Shown: positions 35,865-48,101 of the stretch, piece after piece
How positions within the stretch are numbered: the first letter of the stretch is position 1
Layout: every line of letters starts with the position of its first letter
Source: Candidatus Zixiibacteriota bacterium
Lineage (GTDB): Bacteria; Zixibacteria; MSB-5A5; GN15; FEB-12
NCBI GenBank assembly: GCA_040752815.1
Contig: JBFMGC010000012.1
Span: 1 to 64,000 of the forward strand
Reading direction: 5' to 3'
Length of the DNA stretch: 64,000 nucleotides
Program-made: the position numbers and the translations under genes
Notes under the pieces: generated by a model
Database searches by the model: none
The model's input: only the letters and a program-made list of their open reading frames with translations
What the model was told of the DNA's origin: nothing

Positions 35865-37358
35865 ATGATATACGATTTCAGTTCCGACAAGCTTGCCGAG
35901 CTAAAAGAGGATGTAGTAGTCTGCTTTAGCACTGAGACCAACAAACCGGCCGGTCCGTACCTCAAGATCATCAACAATGCTGTCGGCGGACTGCTGGCCG
36001 AGGCTATGGATTCCGGAGAGTTTACCGGCAAGGCGGGAGAGATAATCACGTTTACCAGACCAGCCGGCTTTAAGACCCGTCGACTGATTTTGTCCGGTCT
36101 GGGGGAGAGCAGGAAGTTGCGCGCCGATGCTTTTCGCCGCGCGATCGGAGACTTGTCGAGACAAAAGTATGTAACGCAGGCTAAATCGGCGGCGCTGTAT
36201 TTCGGTGACTTCTCTGATCCCGCGTTTTTTCAAGCGGCGATCGAAGGGTATCTCCTGGGGGCCTTCAAGCATCGGGCTTTCAAGACCGGCGAGGCGGCCG
36301 AGGACAAGAGCCGGCTCAAGCGGATCCGATTTTCGGTCGGTCGCTCCGGATGGGTGACTCGCGTGAAGAACGCCGTCGAGCGCGGGACCATTGTGGCCGA
36401 GGGACAGTTGTTGGTAAGGGAGTTGGCCCAGACGCCGGCAGGTGATCTGACTCCGAAAATCTACGCCTCCAAGGCTCAGCAGTTGGCGCGCAAGTACAAG
36501 GTTTCATGCCGGGTGCTCGATGAAAACGCGATCGCCCAGGAGAAAATGGGCGGGTTGCTTGGCGTGGCGAAAGGTTCCGATGAGCCGCCCCGATTTATCA
36601 TTCTTGAATATAAGGGAGCGGGGGCTGGCTCCCGACCGGTGGTGTTGGTCGGCAAGGGGGTTACTTTTGACTCGGGCGGAATCTCGCTCAAGCCGGGCCA
36701 GGACATGCACGAGATGAAGCAGGATATGGCCGGATCCGCCGTGGTGCTGGCTACCATGCTGACCGCCTCGCGGCTCAAACTGCGTCTCAATCTTGTCGCA
36801 CTGATACCCGCCACCGAGAACATGCCGTCGGGTCACGCCACCCGCCCGGGCGATATTCTGAGATCGCGCAAGGGGAAGACTATCGAGATCATCAATACCG
36901 ACGCTGAGGGCCGCCTCATTCTTGCGGATGCCCTCGATTACGCCAATAAATTCAAACCCCAGGCAGTGATCGATATCGCGACTCTCACTGGCGCTGCTTT
37001 GTATATTCTCGGCTATGCGGGAGCGCCGATTCTCGGCAATAACGACAAGTTGCTCGAGCGCCTCTATCGTGCCTCGGAGGCCACCGCCGAGAAAGTCTGG
37101 CGGCTGCCGATCTGGGACGAGCACCGCGACCAGATGAAATCAGGGATCGCCGACCTGGTCAATTCCGGTGGACGCCCCGCAGGGACAATTGCCGCGGCGG
37201 CCTTTCTCGAAAACTTCGTGGGCGATTGGCCCTGGGCGCATATCGATATCGCCTATGTCGATCTGGAGCCGTCGGGCAAACCGTACACGCCAAAAGGGGC
37301 CACCGGTTTTGGTCTGAGGTTGTTGGTGGAAGTCTTGTCGACCTGGAAGAAGCTGTAG
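35865..37358 (+). CDS. pepA: Leucyl aminopeptidase (M17)
   Basis: 497 residues. Cytosolic dinuclear-metal aminopeptidase removing N-terminal residues from peptides. The two metal-binding motifs of the family are visible: VGKGVTFDSGGISLKP (about 265-280) and NTDAEGRLILADAL (about 345-360). The N-terminal macro-like domain precedes them. AGGAG lies six bases before the ATG at 35865; a TTG at 35862 is in frame but too close to the ribosome site. A weak promoter (TTGCTC at 35813, TATAGA at 35834, 15-bp spacing) may drive it. Confidence 0.95.
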   Translation: MIYDFSSDKLAELKEDVVVCFSTETNKPAGPYLKIINNAVGGLLAEAMDSGEFTGKAGEIITFTRPAGFKTRRLILSGLGESRKLRADAFRRAIGDLSRQKYVTQAKSAALYFGDFSDPAFFQAAIEGYLLGAFKHRAFKTGEAAEDKSRLKRIRFSVGRSGWVTRVKNAVERGTIVAEGQLLVRELAQTPAGDLTPKIYASKAQQLARKYKVSCRVLDENAIAQEKMGGLLGVAKGSDEPPRFIILEYKGAGAGSRPVVLVGKGVTFDSGGISLKPGQDMHEMKQDMAGSAVVLATMLTASRLKLRLNLVALIPATENMPSGHATRPGDILRSRKGKTIEIINTDAEGRLILADALDYANKFKPQAVIDIATLTGAALYILGYAGAPILGNNDKLLERLYRASEATAEKVWRLPIWDEHRDQMKSGIADLVNSGGRPAGTIAAAAFLENFVGDWPWAHIDIAYVDLEPSGKPYTPKGATGFGLRLLVEVLSTWKKL

Positions 37359-37391
37359 GCGATACACGCGGCGGTGACGCATCTCCAGTTG

Positions 37392-37411
37392 CCCACCCGC
37401 TTGCGGGTGGG
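37392..37411. repeat. Extragenic hairpin (CCCACCCGC family)
   Basis: CCCACCCGC-TT-GCGGGTGGG is a perfect palindrome in the convergent spacer between pepA and the next, minus-strand gene. A near-copy occurs at 46406-46427 (CCCCGCCCGC-AA-GCGGGTGGGG). No T-run follows either copy. Confidence 0.6.
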
Positions 37412-37528
37412 ATTGAACAACAGCCGCCATCAATTGTCGAAACCGCCCCATAAGCGGGGTCTGGTTTCAACCTACCCGGTTGAGACTTGGCACCACTCGT
37501 GAAACAACAGGAGACTTTGACTGTCCGG

Positions 37529-38557
37529 TTACTTCGACCACGCCGGGGCCTTGTCCTGGCCCGGGCCAGTGAGGCGCTTGGCGCCATTGCCGGTGATATC
37601 GCAAATCCAGATTGAGCCGTCCGCTGTAGAGAAAGTCAGCCACTTGGAATCGGGCGAAAACGAGGGCGCGAATGAGTACAAACTCTGCGCTCCTGGAGGC
37701 GGCGCAAAGACCAGGTACCTCTCAGAAAGATCCGCCGGAAGAAGGTAAATGCCCGGGCTCTCCATTTTATTGCTCACGCAGGCTATCCACTGGCCGTCGG
37801 GAGACCAGGCCGGAGCTACCAGCCCTGAGTTGGCCGCGGATTGCTTGCCGATCTCAGTGAGTGACGCCATGAAGTTGTTGCGCGAAAGCTTGGCCAGTCC
37901 CTGGTGGCGATAGGTGCCTTCCGAACCTTTCACCATGTGTACGAACACGATATCGCCGGCGGCGTTCATCGTGGGTGCGATCAGGAACTCAGTCATGTTC
38001 TGCCAGTCACGGCGAAGGAGTTCCTCGTTGCCTGATTCCGGATTGGTCATAATGCAGATCTGGTAGTTCGGCTCATACGAGGCGACAAAATTGGCGTTCA
38101 TGTCTTTGTAGTAGATGATGGTTTTGCCATCGATGCTCCACTCCGGATCTCGCGCGCCCACCCCTTCCGTGATACGGTACCAGAAGTTGGTATTTCCGGC
38201 CATGGCAGAGTCAACATAAGCGATGAAAATGTCATAGATCTTATGATGCCCGCCCGTCTGATCGGGCTGTTCGACTCTGGCAATTCCCGAACGCGTGAAC
38301 GCGATCCGCTTGCCGTCGGGTGCCCAACTGAGGCGGCCGTCGCCGTTGCCGACCTGGCTTATCATCATCTGATGGCCGCCGGTGGCATCCATGATGTATA
38401 CATGTTTTTCTCTCAGGAACGCGATCCGCCCCGTGGGGCTTGCGATCGCCCCTGCTTTAGCTGCGGGCAGCTTATCGGCGGCAGTCGCCGGCAGGGCAAG
38501 AAGACCGATTAAGATGACAGGGATGAAACGGGCGATCCGGTTTTGTGGTTTGATCAC
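37529..38557 (-). CDS. TolB-like/PD40 beta-propeller protein, secreted
   Basis: About 342 residues. A signal peptide is visible (VILIGLLALPATAAD). The mature part is a set of PD40/WD40-like blades with the SPDG or APDG signature: GRLSWAPDGKRIAFTR, PEWSIDGKTIIYY, APAWSPDGQWIACVS, APSFSPDSKWLTFS, and a last blade ending at the C-terminus. These propellers are common in periplasmic TolB-like scaffolds and in S9 peptidases; there is no catalytic domain here. The first codon of the open frame is a TTG touching GGAGA; the GTG at 38557 lies six bases after GGAGA and is the likely start. Function unknown beyond protein binding. Confidence 0.85.
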   Translation of the reverse strand: MIKPQNRIARFIPVILIGLLALPATAADKLPAAKAGAIASPTGRIAFLREKHVYIMDATGGHQMMISQVGNGDGRLSWAPDGKRIAFTRSGIARVEQPDQTGGHHKIYDIFIAYVDSAMAGNTNFWYRITEGVGARDPEWSIDGKTIIYYKDMNANFVASYEPNYQICIMTNPESGNEELLRRDWQNMTEFLIAPTMNAAGDIVFVHMVKGSEGTYRHQGLAKLSRNNFMASLTEIGKQSAANSGLVAPAWSPDGQWIACVSNKMESPGIYLLPADLSERYLVFAPPPGAQSLYSFAPSFSPDSKWLTFSTADGSIWICDITGNGAKRLTGPGQDKAPAWSK

Positions 38558-38590
38558 TTGCAATCTCCAATGTAAATAACAACCTGGCCC

Positions 38591-38618
38591 AAGATAAGCA
38601 GACGGGAGCGCCTGTCAA
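38591..38618 (-). promoter_or_regulatory. Promoter of the beta-propeller gene
   Basis: On the minus strand TTGACA (38618-38613) and TATCTT (38596-38591), 16 bp apart. A GC-rich hairpin with one wobble pair (GGGGGCGCC / GGCGCTCCC) overlaps the -35 and spacer and may be the end of the upstream barrel gene. Confidence 0.6.
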
Positions 38619-38645
38619 TAACGGCGCCCCCGAATCTGCATCTGA

Positions 38646-39494
38646 TTACCAGTTGAAGTAGCGCTTGATCTCGATCCTACCCCGGACACCGGAGAGAGCC
38701 AGATCGACCCGACCATTCTCGGTGCCGTCGAGACTCGCGACAATCTCTTCATCGTTGCTATTATACCAGGAGACATTGCCAAAGTTCAGGTACAGATAGC
38801 TGGCGTCGACCGCCAGCCCCAGGTCCCACCAACCGAGGGGATAATCGACCCCCATGCCGAAACTGAATCCCGGGGCGGTGCCTTTGTAGGTAGAGTTGGT
38901 GCCCACTGGCACGGCTGTAGCCAGATTCAGGTTTTCGTACTCCGGCCAGAGATCCCAGCTCGCCGAGTAGTAACCGACCGAACCACCGACTCGAACGGAA
39001 TAAGCATTCTGCTTAGCCGAGGCCACCGGCGGGTTGATCAGGTAGTACTGCAAGCTGGTGGTGAAGCCGAACACCTTCAGTTCGCTTTTCGGATCGGCAG
39101 GCACAACCGTGTTCGTGGACAACTGCAAATAGGTATTGCCGGTCGGCAGGTTATTGCCGAGCTTCAGCCAGTACTCGCCTCCCAGCGACCAGGCGAAGCG
39201 CTTGTGTACCATGAGACCGAAATCGGCGCCGACCGAGAAGCCCTGTCTAATCCACGAGAACTCACCGCTTCCCAGCTTGGCGCTCTCGATAATGGCGAAA
39301 TCGTTGTAGTCGTTGTGCCGATTGATCCTATCCATGCTGACGCTGAATGAAATCCAACTCAGCTTGGTGGTATGCTTGGCTACCGTTTTCTGCAGATATC
39401 GGTTAATAACCTCCTGCTCGGTTTCGGCCACTGCCAGGCTCACTCCCAGAGAAAGCACAACCACCAAAGACAAGAGTGCAAACTTGAGGCGCAT
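38646..39494 (-). CDS. Outer-membrane beta-barrel protein
   Basis: 282 residues. A signal peptide covers about 1-23 (LLSLVVVLSLGVSLAVA). The mature protein alternates polar and aromatic residues in repeated short strands (FSVGADFGLMV, FAWSLGGEYWLKL, YSVRVGGSVGYYS, WDLGLAVDASYLYLNF) and ends with KRYFNW, an aromatic C-terminus typical of BAM substrates. This fits an 8-12-strand porin-like or OmpA-barrel-like protein. AGGAGG sits five bases before the ATG. Substrate unknown. The beta-propeller gene follows on the same strand but has its own promoter. Confidence 0.85.
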   Translation of the reverse strand: MRLKFALLSLVVVLSLGVSLAVAETEQEVINRYLQKTVAKHTTKLSWISFSVSMDRINRHNDYNDFAIIESAKLGSGEFSWIRQGFSVGADFGLMVHKRFAWSLGGEYWLKLGNNLPTGNTYLQLSTNTVVPADPKSELKVFGFTTSLQYYLINPPVASAKQNAYSVRVGGSVGYYSASWDLWPEYENLNLATAVPVGTNSTYKGTAPGFSFGMGVDYPLGWWDLGLAVDASYLYLNFGNVSWYNSNDEEIVASLDGTENGRVDLALSGVRGRIEIKRYFNW

Positions 39495-39601
39495 TTTTCC
39501 TCCTAAGCCGTTTTAGTCCGCGGTCTTTTGCCTGTTATCGGCTGTCCGGGGCGGTTTCTTGATGCCCGGACGCCTGTCGAATTCGAGCGCTGGCGCCAAA
39601 G

Positions 39602-39628
39602 AAAAAGCGGGCGCCCCATAGCACCCGC
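39602..39628 (-). terminator. Intrinsic terminator of the PFOR transcript
   Basis: On the minus strand, GCGGGTG pairs with CGCCCGC (one wobble) around an 8-base loop and is followed by TTTTT. It is about 28 bases after the stop of the PFOR gene. Confidence 0.85.
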
Positions 39629-39655
39629 CTCTGGTTTTCGAACCAATTGTCGGTC

Positions 39656-43273
<3,618 letters not shown>

Positions 43274-43311
43274 TACAAACTCCAATTCAATCGCATTTCA
43301 ACCCAACCAGT

Positions 43312-43878
43312 TTATCGACTATCCTCGTCGTTCATTGACAAGGTGATTTCTTTCTGAGCTTGATACTTCCCTTTCTTGTCCGCGTAAGATACCTCGCAGA
43401 CCCCGGCGGCCTCGAGAAACAGCAACTGGGCGATTCCCTCGCCGGCATACACCCTCACCGGTCGGGGACCCGTGTTGGAAAGCGATACAGTCGCAAATCC
43501 TTCCCATTCCGGTTCGAACGGAGTGACGTTGACCACCACGCCGCAGCGGGCGTAGGTCGATTTGCCGGTGCAGATGGTAACGACGTCGCGAGGAATGCGG
43601 AAATATTCGCGACTCCGCCCCAGGACAAAGGAATTGGCCGGTATCAGGAACGACTCCGCCCGGCAGGTCACAAAACTGTCCGGATTGACGGATTTGGGAT
43701 CCAGCTCGCTGATCTTGCTTAGGTCGGGAATCTTGAACTCGTCGGCCAGAGTGAAATCGTACCCATAAGCCGACACCCCGTAGCTGATACCGCGTCTTAT
43801 CTGGCCCGGCTCAAACGGTTCGATCATCCGATGGCGTGCAGCCATCTCTCGAATCCAGCGGTCTGACTTTACACCCAT
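43312..43878 (-). CDS. dcd: dCTP deaminase
   Basis: 188 residues, close to the E. coli enzyme. It deaminates dCTP to dUTP as the first step to dTTP. Motifs: [13 protein letters not shown] (strand with the conserved YGYD), STYARCGV with the substrate-binding Arg, and [13 protein letters not shown] near the C-terminus. I cannot decide by eye whether it is the monofunctional or the bifunctional dCTP deaminase/dUTPase form. AGAAG five bases before the ATG at 43878 supports this start over the GTG at 43884. It lies between the Rrf2 regulator (86-base gap) and PFOR (38-base gap). Confidence 0.92.
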   Translation of the reverse strand: MGVKSDRWIREMAARHRMIEPFEPGQIRRGISYGVSAYGYDFTLADEFKIPDLSKISELDPKSVNPDSFVTCRAESFLIPANSFVLGRSREYFRIPRDVVTICTGKSTYARCGVVVNVTPFEPEWEGFATVSLSNTGPRPVRVYAGEGIAQLLFLEAAGVCEVSYADKKGKYQAQKEITLSMNDEDSR

Positions 43879-43964
43879 GGGCACTTCTCAGTCGCATCTT
43901 TCTACAATCGTGGGCGGGACGATAACTCAAATCGTCTCAAAAGTAAACCGCTGATGTGGCATTC

Positions 43965-44411
43965 TCAGACCACCAGTGCCCGTGATGGCGGCGCTTCTGT
44001 CCTCTGCCACTTGACCATGTCCGCCAGCGTCAGCTCTTCAAAAACGGAGAGCAGTCTCTTCTCGGCGAGCACCAGGACCTCGCGCAGGGCGCAGTACTCG
44101 CTGGGGTCCTTGATACAAGCCCGCTTGTCTTCGGTGCAGCGCATAAGATGATACGGACCCTGGATCGTTTCGAGGACCTCTTTGAGAGTGATTTCGCTCG
44201 GGTCCTTGGCCAAGGAGAAACCACCCCTAACGCCCCTGTGAGACCTGATTACTCCGTTTTTGGACAACGACTGGAAGATCTTGGCCAGGAACTTCTCCGG
44301 GATGTCTTTGGCCTGGGAGATCTCCGACAACGGCACCACTTTGGCGCGGTCGGTCTCCGCGAGATACAGCACTCCGAAAATACCGTACTCTTCGGCCTTG
44401 GTGAACTGCAT
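43965..44411 (-). CDS. Rrf2-family transcriptional regulator, probably Fe-S-sensing
   Basis: 148 residues from the ATG at 44411 (AAAGG upstream). The N-terminal winged helix begins MQFTKAEEYGI and contains IPEKFLAKIFQSLSKNG and SHRGVRGGFSLAK, the hallmark of the Rrf2/IscR/NsrR family. Three cysteines in the C-terminal half are spaced C-x6-C-x7-C (CTEDKRAC, then IKDPSEYC), similar to the cluster-ligand spacing of IscR and NsrR, so a Fe-S cofactor is likely. It is transcribed away from the adenosyltransferase gene, and its own promoter carries one arm of the shared inverted repeat. Confidence 0.9.
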   Translation of the reverse strand: MQFTKAEEYGIFGVLYLAETDRAKVVPLSEISQAKDIPEKFLAKIFQSLSKNGVIRSHRGVRGGFSLAKDPSEITLKEVLETIQGPYHLMRCTEDKRACIKDPSEYCALREVLVLAEKRLLSVFEELTLADMVKWQRTEAPPSRALVV

Positions 44412-44493
44412 ATCAGCCTTTCTACCCAGGCACCGTCGGCCGTCCAATCTCACGCAGCCGACAGCCGAACGGCGTCGCCTCCGTCTTATTTGC

Positions 44494-44580
44494 AAGATAG
44501 GTTAATAGACAGTTAAGTCAATCGTTTTTGTTTGTTATTTTTTTCTCAAACTTAACTGTTTTTCTGTTATCGTTTATAAC
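44494..44580. promoter_or_regulatory. Divergent promoters with a shared operator-like inverted repeat
   Basis: Rightward promoter: TTAACT at 44552-44557 and TATAAC at 44575-44580, 17 bp apart. Leftward promoter: TTGACT (44521-44516) and TATCTT (44499-44494), 16 bp apart. The 10-bp sequence ACTTAACTGT overlaps the -35 of both, in opposite orientation (44518-44509 and 44550-44559). The region is strongly AT-rich. The symmetrical placement suggests one repressor, most simply the Rrf2 protein, acting on both transcripts. Confidence 0.7.
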
Positions 44581-44662
44581 CTTAGGAGGGCCAATAGTTC
44601 AAAGAAACCCCTTTTTCTTTGGTTCGGCATTGCCTAATTTGGGGTTTGGAAAGGCAGTCAAA

Positions 44663-45208
44663 ATGGCAGGAAAAAGTGAAAAAAAAGGCCTGTTAATAGT
44701 ATATACCGGCAATGGCAAAGGCAAGACCACCGCTGCGCTCGGAATGTGCGTTCGCGCAGTGGGTTACGGGTGGAGAGCTTGCGTGATACAGTTCGTAAAG
44801 GGAAGCTGGAAGTACGGTGAGCTGGAAGGGATAAAGAGGTTAGCCCCTGAAGTTGAGCTGCGAGTTGTCGGCGAGGGCTTTGTGGGTATAATTGACGATG
44901 ACAAGGATATCGAGGTCCACCGTCAGGCCGCCCGCGAAGGGCTCGAACAGGTGAAGGAGATTCTCGTGTCCGGCCGGTTTCCGCTGGTCATACTCGATGA
45001 ACTGAACGTGGCGATGGATCTCGGCCTGGTTTCGGCTGACGCCGTGCGCGACTTATTAGCCTGTCGCAGTGACAAGCAGCATCTCGTGATTACGGGGCGG
45101 GGCGCCCCCGACTGGCTGCTGGAAATAGCCGACCTGGTCACCGAGATGCGGGAGGTGAAGCATCCGTTCCAGAAAGGGGTTCTCGCCCAGAAGGGCATTG
45201 ACTGGTAG
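44663..45208 (+). CDS. cobO: Cob(I)yrinic acid a,c-diamide adenosyltransferase (CobO/BtuR type)
   Basis: 181 residues. ATP-dependent adenosylation of reduced corrinoids, giving adenosylcobalamin. The P-loop GNGKGKTTAALGM lies near residues 16-28; further family motifs are QFVKGSWKYGE, ILDELNVAMDLGLV, LVITGRGAPDWLL and a C-terminal KHPFQKGVLAQKGIDW. The ATG at 44663 has AAAGG eight bases upstream; the frame is open farther but that part is AT-rich leader. With the B12 riboswitch and BtuB elsewhere in the window, it supports corrinoid salvage. The divergent Rrf2 gene probably controls it. Confidence 0.94.
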   Translation: MAGKSEKKGLLIVYTGNGKGKTTAALGMCVRAVGYGWRACVIQFVKGSWKYGELEGIKRLAPEVELRVVGEGFVGIIDDDKDIEVHRQAAREGLEQVKEILVSGRFPLVILDELNVAMDLGLVSADAVRDLLACRSDKQHLVITGRGAPDWLLEIADLVTEMREVKHPFQKGVLAQKGIDW

Positions 45209-45301
45209 CCGATTGGGCGAATACGTTGCGGCGAACAAATCGAATGTGAGGGTGTTGACAACCTTACGATATAATCTTGGCCGAGAGCGAGGATTTGGTT
45301 A

Positions 45302-46255
45302 ATGGCTGAAGAAAGACAGTATGACATTGTAATTGTGGGAGCGGGGCCCGGCGGACTTTGTGCCGGCCTGTATGCGGCGCGGGCACGGCGCAAGGTTGTT
45401 TGCCTGGAGATGGGCATCCCCGGCGGTCAGATCGCCAACACCGCCGAAGTCGAGGACTACATTGGTTTCGAGCACATCTCAGGAGGGGATTTGTCCGTGA
45501 AGTTTGCCGACCACGCTCGCAGTTTCGGGCTGGAAATCGTCACCGAAAAGGCTGAAGAAGTCTACGTCGACGGCGATGACCGCATGGTCCTTTGCTCCTC
45601 AGGGAATACCTACCGCGCCCGTGCGGTCATTCTCTCCACTGGTGGCTCGCCGGTGAAACTGGGTGTGCCCGGCGAACAGGAGTACGCCGGCAAGGGGGTT
45701 TCATATTGCGCGATCTGTGACGGCGCCTTTTTTCGCGACAAGATGATAGCGGTAGTTGGCGGCGGTGACGCGGCGGTCGAGGAAGGCGCCTTTCTGACGA
45801 AGTTCGGCACGAAGGTCTATGTCATCCACCGGCGCGACCAACTGCGGGCGGCAAAGATCATTCAGCAGCGCGCTTTCGCCAATCCTAAAATGGAGTTTAT
45901 CTGGGACACCGTGGTGGAAAGCATCAACGGCAACGGTCGGCAGGTGAGCAGCCTATCGCTGAAGAACATCAAGACGGGGAAGACTTCCACACTCGATATC
46001 GGCGCGGTCTTTCCGTTTGTCGGGTTCCGGCCCAACTCGGGGCTTGTACGCGGCGGGCTGAAAACCGACGCCGGGGGATACATCATAACCGATTATAAAA
46101 TGGAGACATCGGTCCCCGGAATCTTCGCCTGCGGCGACGTGCGCTCGCAACTGGTCCGACAAATCACCAACGCCGTGGGCGACGGCACCACGGCCGCGGT
46201 CGCGGCGGAAAAGTATATCGAACAGTTGGAAGACAAAGTCGCCCACCGGGTGTGA
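45302..46255 (+). CDS. trxB: Thioredoxin reductase
   Basis: 317 residues, normal length. FAD-binding motif GAGPGGLCAGLYAARA near the N-terminus, GGQIANTAEVEDYIGF, the redox-active CxxC in SYCAICDGAFF (about 138-148; the usual CATC reads CAIC), NADPH motif GGGDAAVEEG, and the C-terminal ACGDVRSQLVRQITNAVGDG. It reduces thioredoxin with NADPH. GAGG lies eight bases before the ATG. The 93 bases after the adenosyltransferase contain TTGACA and TATAAT only 9 bp apart, so a separate promoter is not clear and the two may be co-transcribed. Confidence 0.96.
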   Translation: MAEERQYDIVIVGAGPGGLCAGLYAARARRKVVCLEMGIPGGQIANTAEVEDYIGFEHISGGDLSVKFADHARSFGLEIVTEKAEEVYVDGDDRMVLCSSGNTYRARAVILSTGGSPVKLGVPGEQEYAGKGVSYCAICDGAFFRDKMIAVVGGGDAAVEEGAFLTKFGTKVYVIHRRDQLRAAKIIQQRAFANPKMEFIWDTVVESINGNGRQVSSLSLKNIKTGKTSTLDIGAVFPFVGFRPNSGLVRGGLKTDAGGYIITDYKMETSVPGIFACGDVRSQLVRQITNAVGDGTTAAVAAEKYIEQLEDKVAHRV

Positions 46256-46780
46256 AGTCGTTTTCAGTTCTCGCGGCAGGCTCTTGTCTCGGCTGGGTCG
46301 ACCACATCTGTGCAAAGTTCATCCGGGGAGTTTAGGAAGGTCGAAACCAACCCTGCGCCTGGCGGGTTGGTTCGGACATCTTCGCGATCTCGTGGTGTGT
46401 CCCTACCCCGCCCGCAAGCGGGTGGGGCACCGGGGCGTGCTGCCATGCCAGCGACAAGTGGGTGGGCCACCAGGCATACTTGGGCCGATCCGATTTTCAT
46501 TGAATAACCTCTCGTGTCAGGTGTAAGATTAACGTACCTTAACGAAACCTGTGTGGCTGGGTCTCGTCTTAAGGGTTGGTAGAGTATGGTCGGGCGATGC
46601 CAAGTGCATCGACAGCCGGCGACGCGATAGTCACCACAGGATGATTGAAGCAGACACTGGAGATTCTAAAAATTCCGGTATCAGGAAGAAACCGAAACGC
46701 AACCTGGGCGGCTGATCGGCTGTCATATCACTAAGCGACGATTGCTGCCAGGGCAACGGCGTTGAATGAAGGAGTTATAG
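46256..46780. other. Non-coding spacer with hairpins and a possible efflux-operon promoter
   Basis: No gene that I can support. It contains a perfect 9-bp inverted repeat AACCAACCC / GGGTTGGTT (46345-46372), the CCCCGCCCGC hairpin at 46406-46427, and two imperfect direct repeats of GGTGGG-CACC (near 46420 and 46460). A possible promoter, TTGAAT at 46500-46505 and TAAGAT at 46524-46529 (18 bp), would give a leader of about 250 bases, with a CGATGC/GCATCG hairpin near 46598-46614. Confidence 0.55.
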
Positions 46781-48076
46781 ATGAAGCGGGTGACCTCACT
46801 GTTTATCGTTGTATTGGCATCGGCATGTTTTTCCGCAGCGGCCTCAGCGGCCGAGTTGACCCTGGATGATTGCATCGAACTGGCGTTGGAGAAGCGGGCA
46901 TCAATTATAAGAGCGAGGGGCGCGCAGAGCTCTGCCTCGGCCCGCAAGCTGGCCGCGCTGGGGGCATTCCTGCCTGATCTGCGGGCATCGTACGGCTACT
47001 CCAAGGGTAAGGAAACTAACATCGAAAACCCGCTCAGTGACATCACTGAACAGGACAAAGGGCCGAGCAAATCGCTGGATCTTAATAGCTCCTGGACGGT
47101 TTTCGCACCGGGTGACTGGTTTCAGTATGCGGCTGCGTCGGCAGCCAAGGCGAGCTCGCAACTCGATGTGCTGGCCTCCGAACAGGACCTGATTACCGCC
47201 GTGAAAGTTGCCTACTATGCCTACCTTGCGGCGGAACAGAATATCTCGGTTCAGGAGGAAGCCGTCAAAAGAGCCGAAGAGCAGTTGAAACTCATCGAGT
47301 CCCGGTTCGAACTTGGTTCTGCGTCCAAGTCTGACGTGCTCCGTCAAAAAGTGCAGTACGGCAACGATCAGTTGGCGATGCTGCGGGCTACTAATGCCGT
47401 GATCCAATCAAAAGCCGACTTGGCGTACACGATAGGCCTTGATCCCAGGGACGATCACCAGTTCGCCACTGATTTCCGCGTCCGCGAGTATGCAGGTACA
47501 CTTGATGAAGCGATCGCGTTCGGTCTGGAGCACAATCCCCGCCTGTTGTCGTCCGTGAAGACATCGGACGAGGCGCGTCACACACTGTGGGCTGCAAGGT
47601 CCGGTTATCTGCCGACGATGTCGCTCTTCTTCGGTTTTAACCGTTTTGAGGGTACTCAGGCGTACCCGACCAGTTTTGATTACTCCAGCAACGAGCGCAC
47701 GTGGGGTTTCCGGATAAGTTACCCCATTTTCGACGGTTTCTTCCGCGAAAAGCAGGTCACCGATGCCAAGGTGTTCCGCAACAACTCGATGGCCGATCTG
47801 GCCGACTCGCGGAATTCTACAATTGCCTCGGTTAAATCTTCATATCTCGAAATCGCCCAGTTGAAGAAACAGGTCGAGGTTTCCACCGAGAATGTCGCCG
47901 CGGCCGAAGAGGACTTTCGCATTACGCAGGAAAAATACAATCTGGGAGCGGCCACGATACTTGACCTCCTGACGGCGCAGGTGTCGCTGAAGGAGGCCCA
48001 GGTGGCGCTCATCCGGGTGCAATTCGATCTCAACCTGGCGGTGGCCAGGCTCGAGAACGCCATGGGCAAGATGTAA
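46781..48076 (+). CDS. TolC-family outer-membrane efflux protein
   Basis: 431 residues, with a signal peptide (about 1-23; LFIVVLASACFSAAASA) and two outer-membrane-factor repeats. The first repeat starts ELTLDDCIELALEKRASI, the classic opening of the family, and the second is near IASVKSSYLEIAQLKKQ. Long amphipathic helices (AEEQLKLIESRFELGSAS, AAEEDFRITQEKYNLGAAT) form the periplasmic tunnel. It is the exit duct for the MacAB-like transporter encoded directly downstream (about 25 bases to the adaptor). AAGGAG precedes the ATG. Confidence 0.94.
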   Translation: MKRVTSLFIVVLASACFSAAASAAELTLDDCIELALEKRASIIRARGAQSSASARKLAALGAFLPDLRASYGYSKGKETNIENPLSDITEQDKGPSKSLDLNSSWTVFAPGDWFQYAAASAAKASSQLDVLASEQDLITAVKVAYYAYLAAEQNISVQEEAVKRAEEQLKLIESRFELGSASKSDVLRQKVQYGNDQLAMLRATNAVIQSKADLAYTIGLDPRDDHQFATDFRVREYAGTLDEAIAFGLEHNPRLLSSVKTSDEARHTLWAARSGYLPTMSLFFGFNRFEGTQAYPTSFDYSSNERTWGFRISYPIFDGFFREKQVTDAKVFRNNSMADLADSRNSTIASVKSSYLEIAQLKKQVEVSTENVAAAEEDFRITQEKYNLGAATILDLLTAQVSLKEAQVALIRVQFDLNLAVARLENAMGKM

Positions 48077-48101
48077 GCGCAAACAGAGGGTGCGGTTTAT
48101 T

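Noticed and set aside
45255-45275. TTGACA and TATAAT before trxB
   Set aside because: The hexamers are only 9 bp apart, too close for sigma-70 promoter spacing (16-18 bp).
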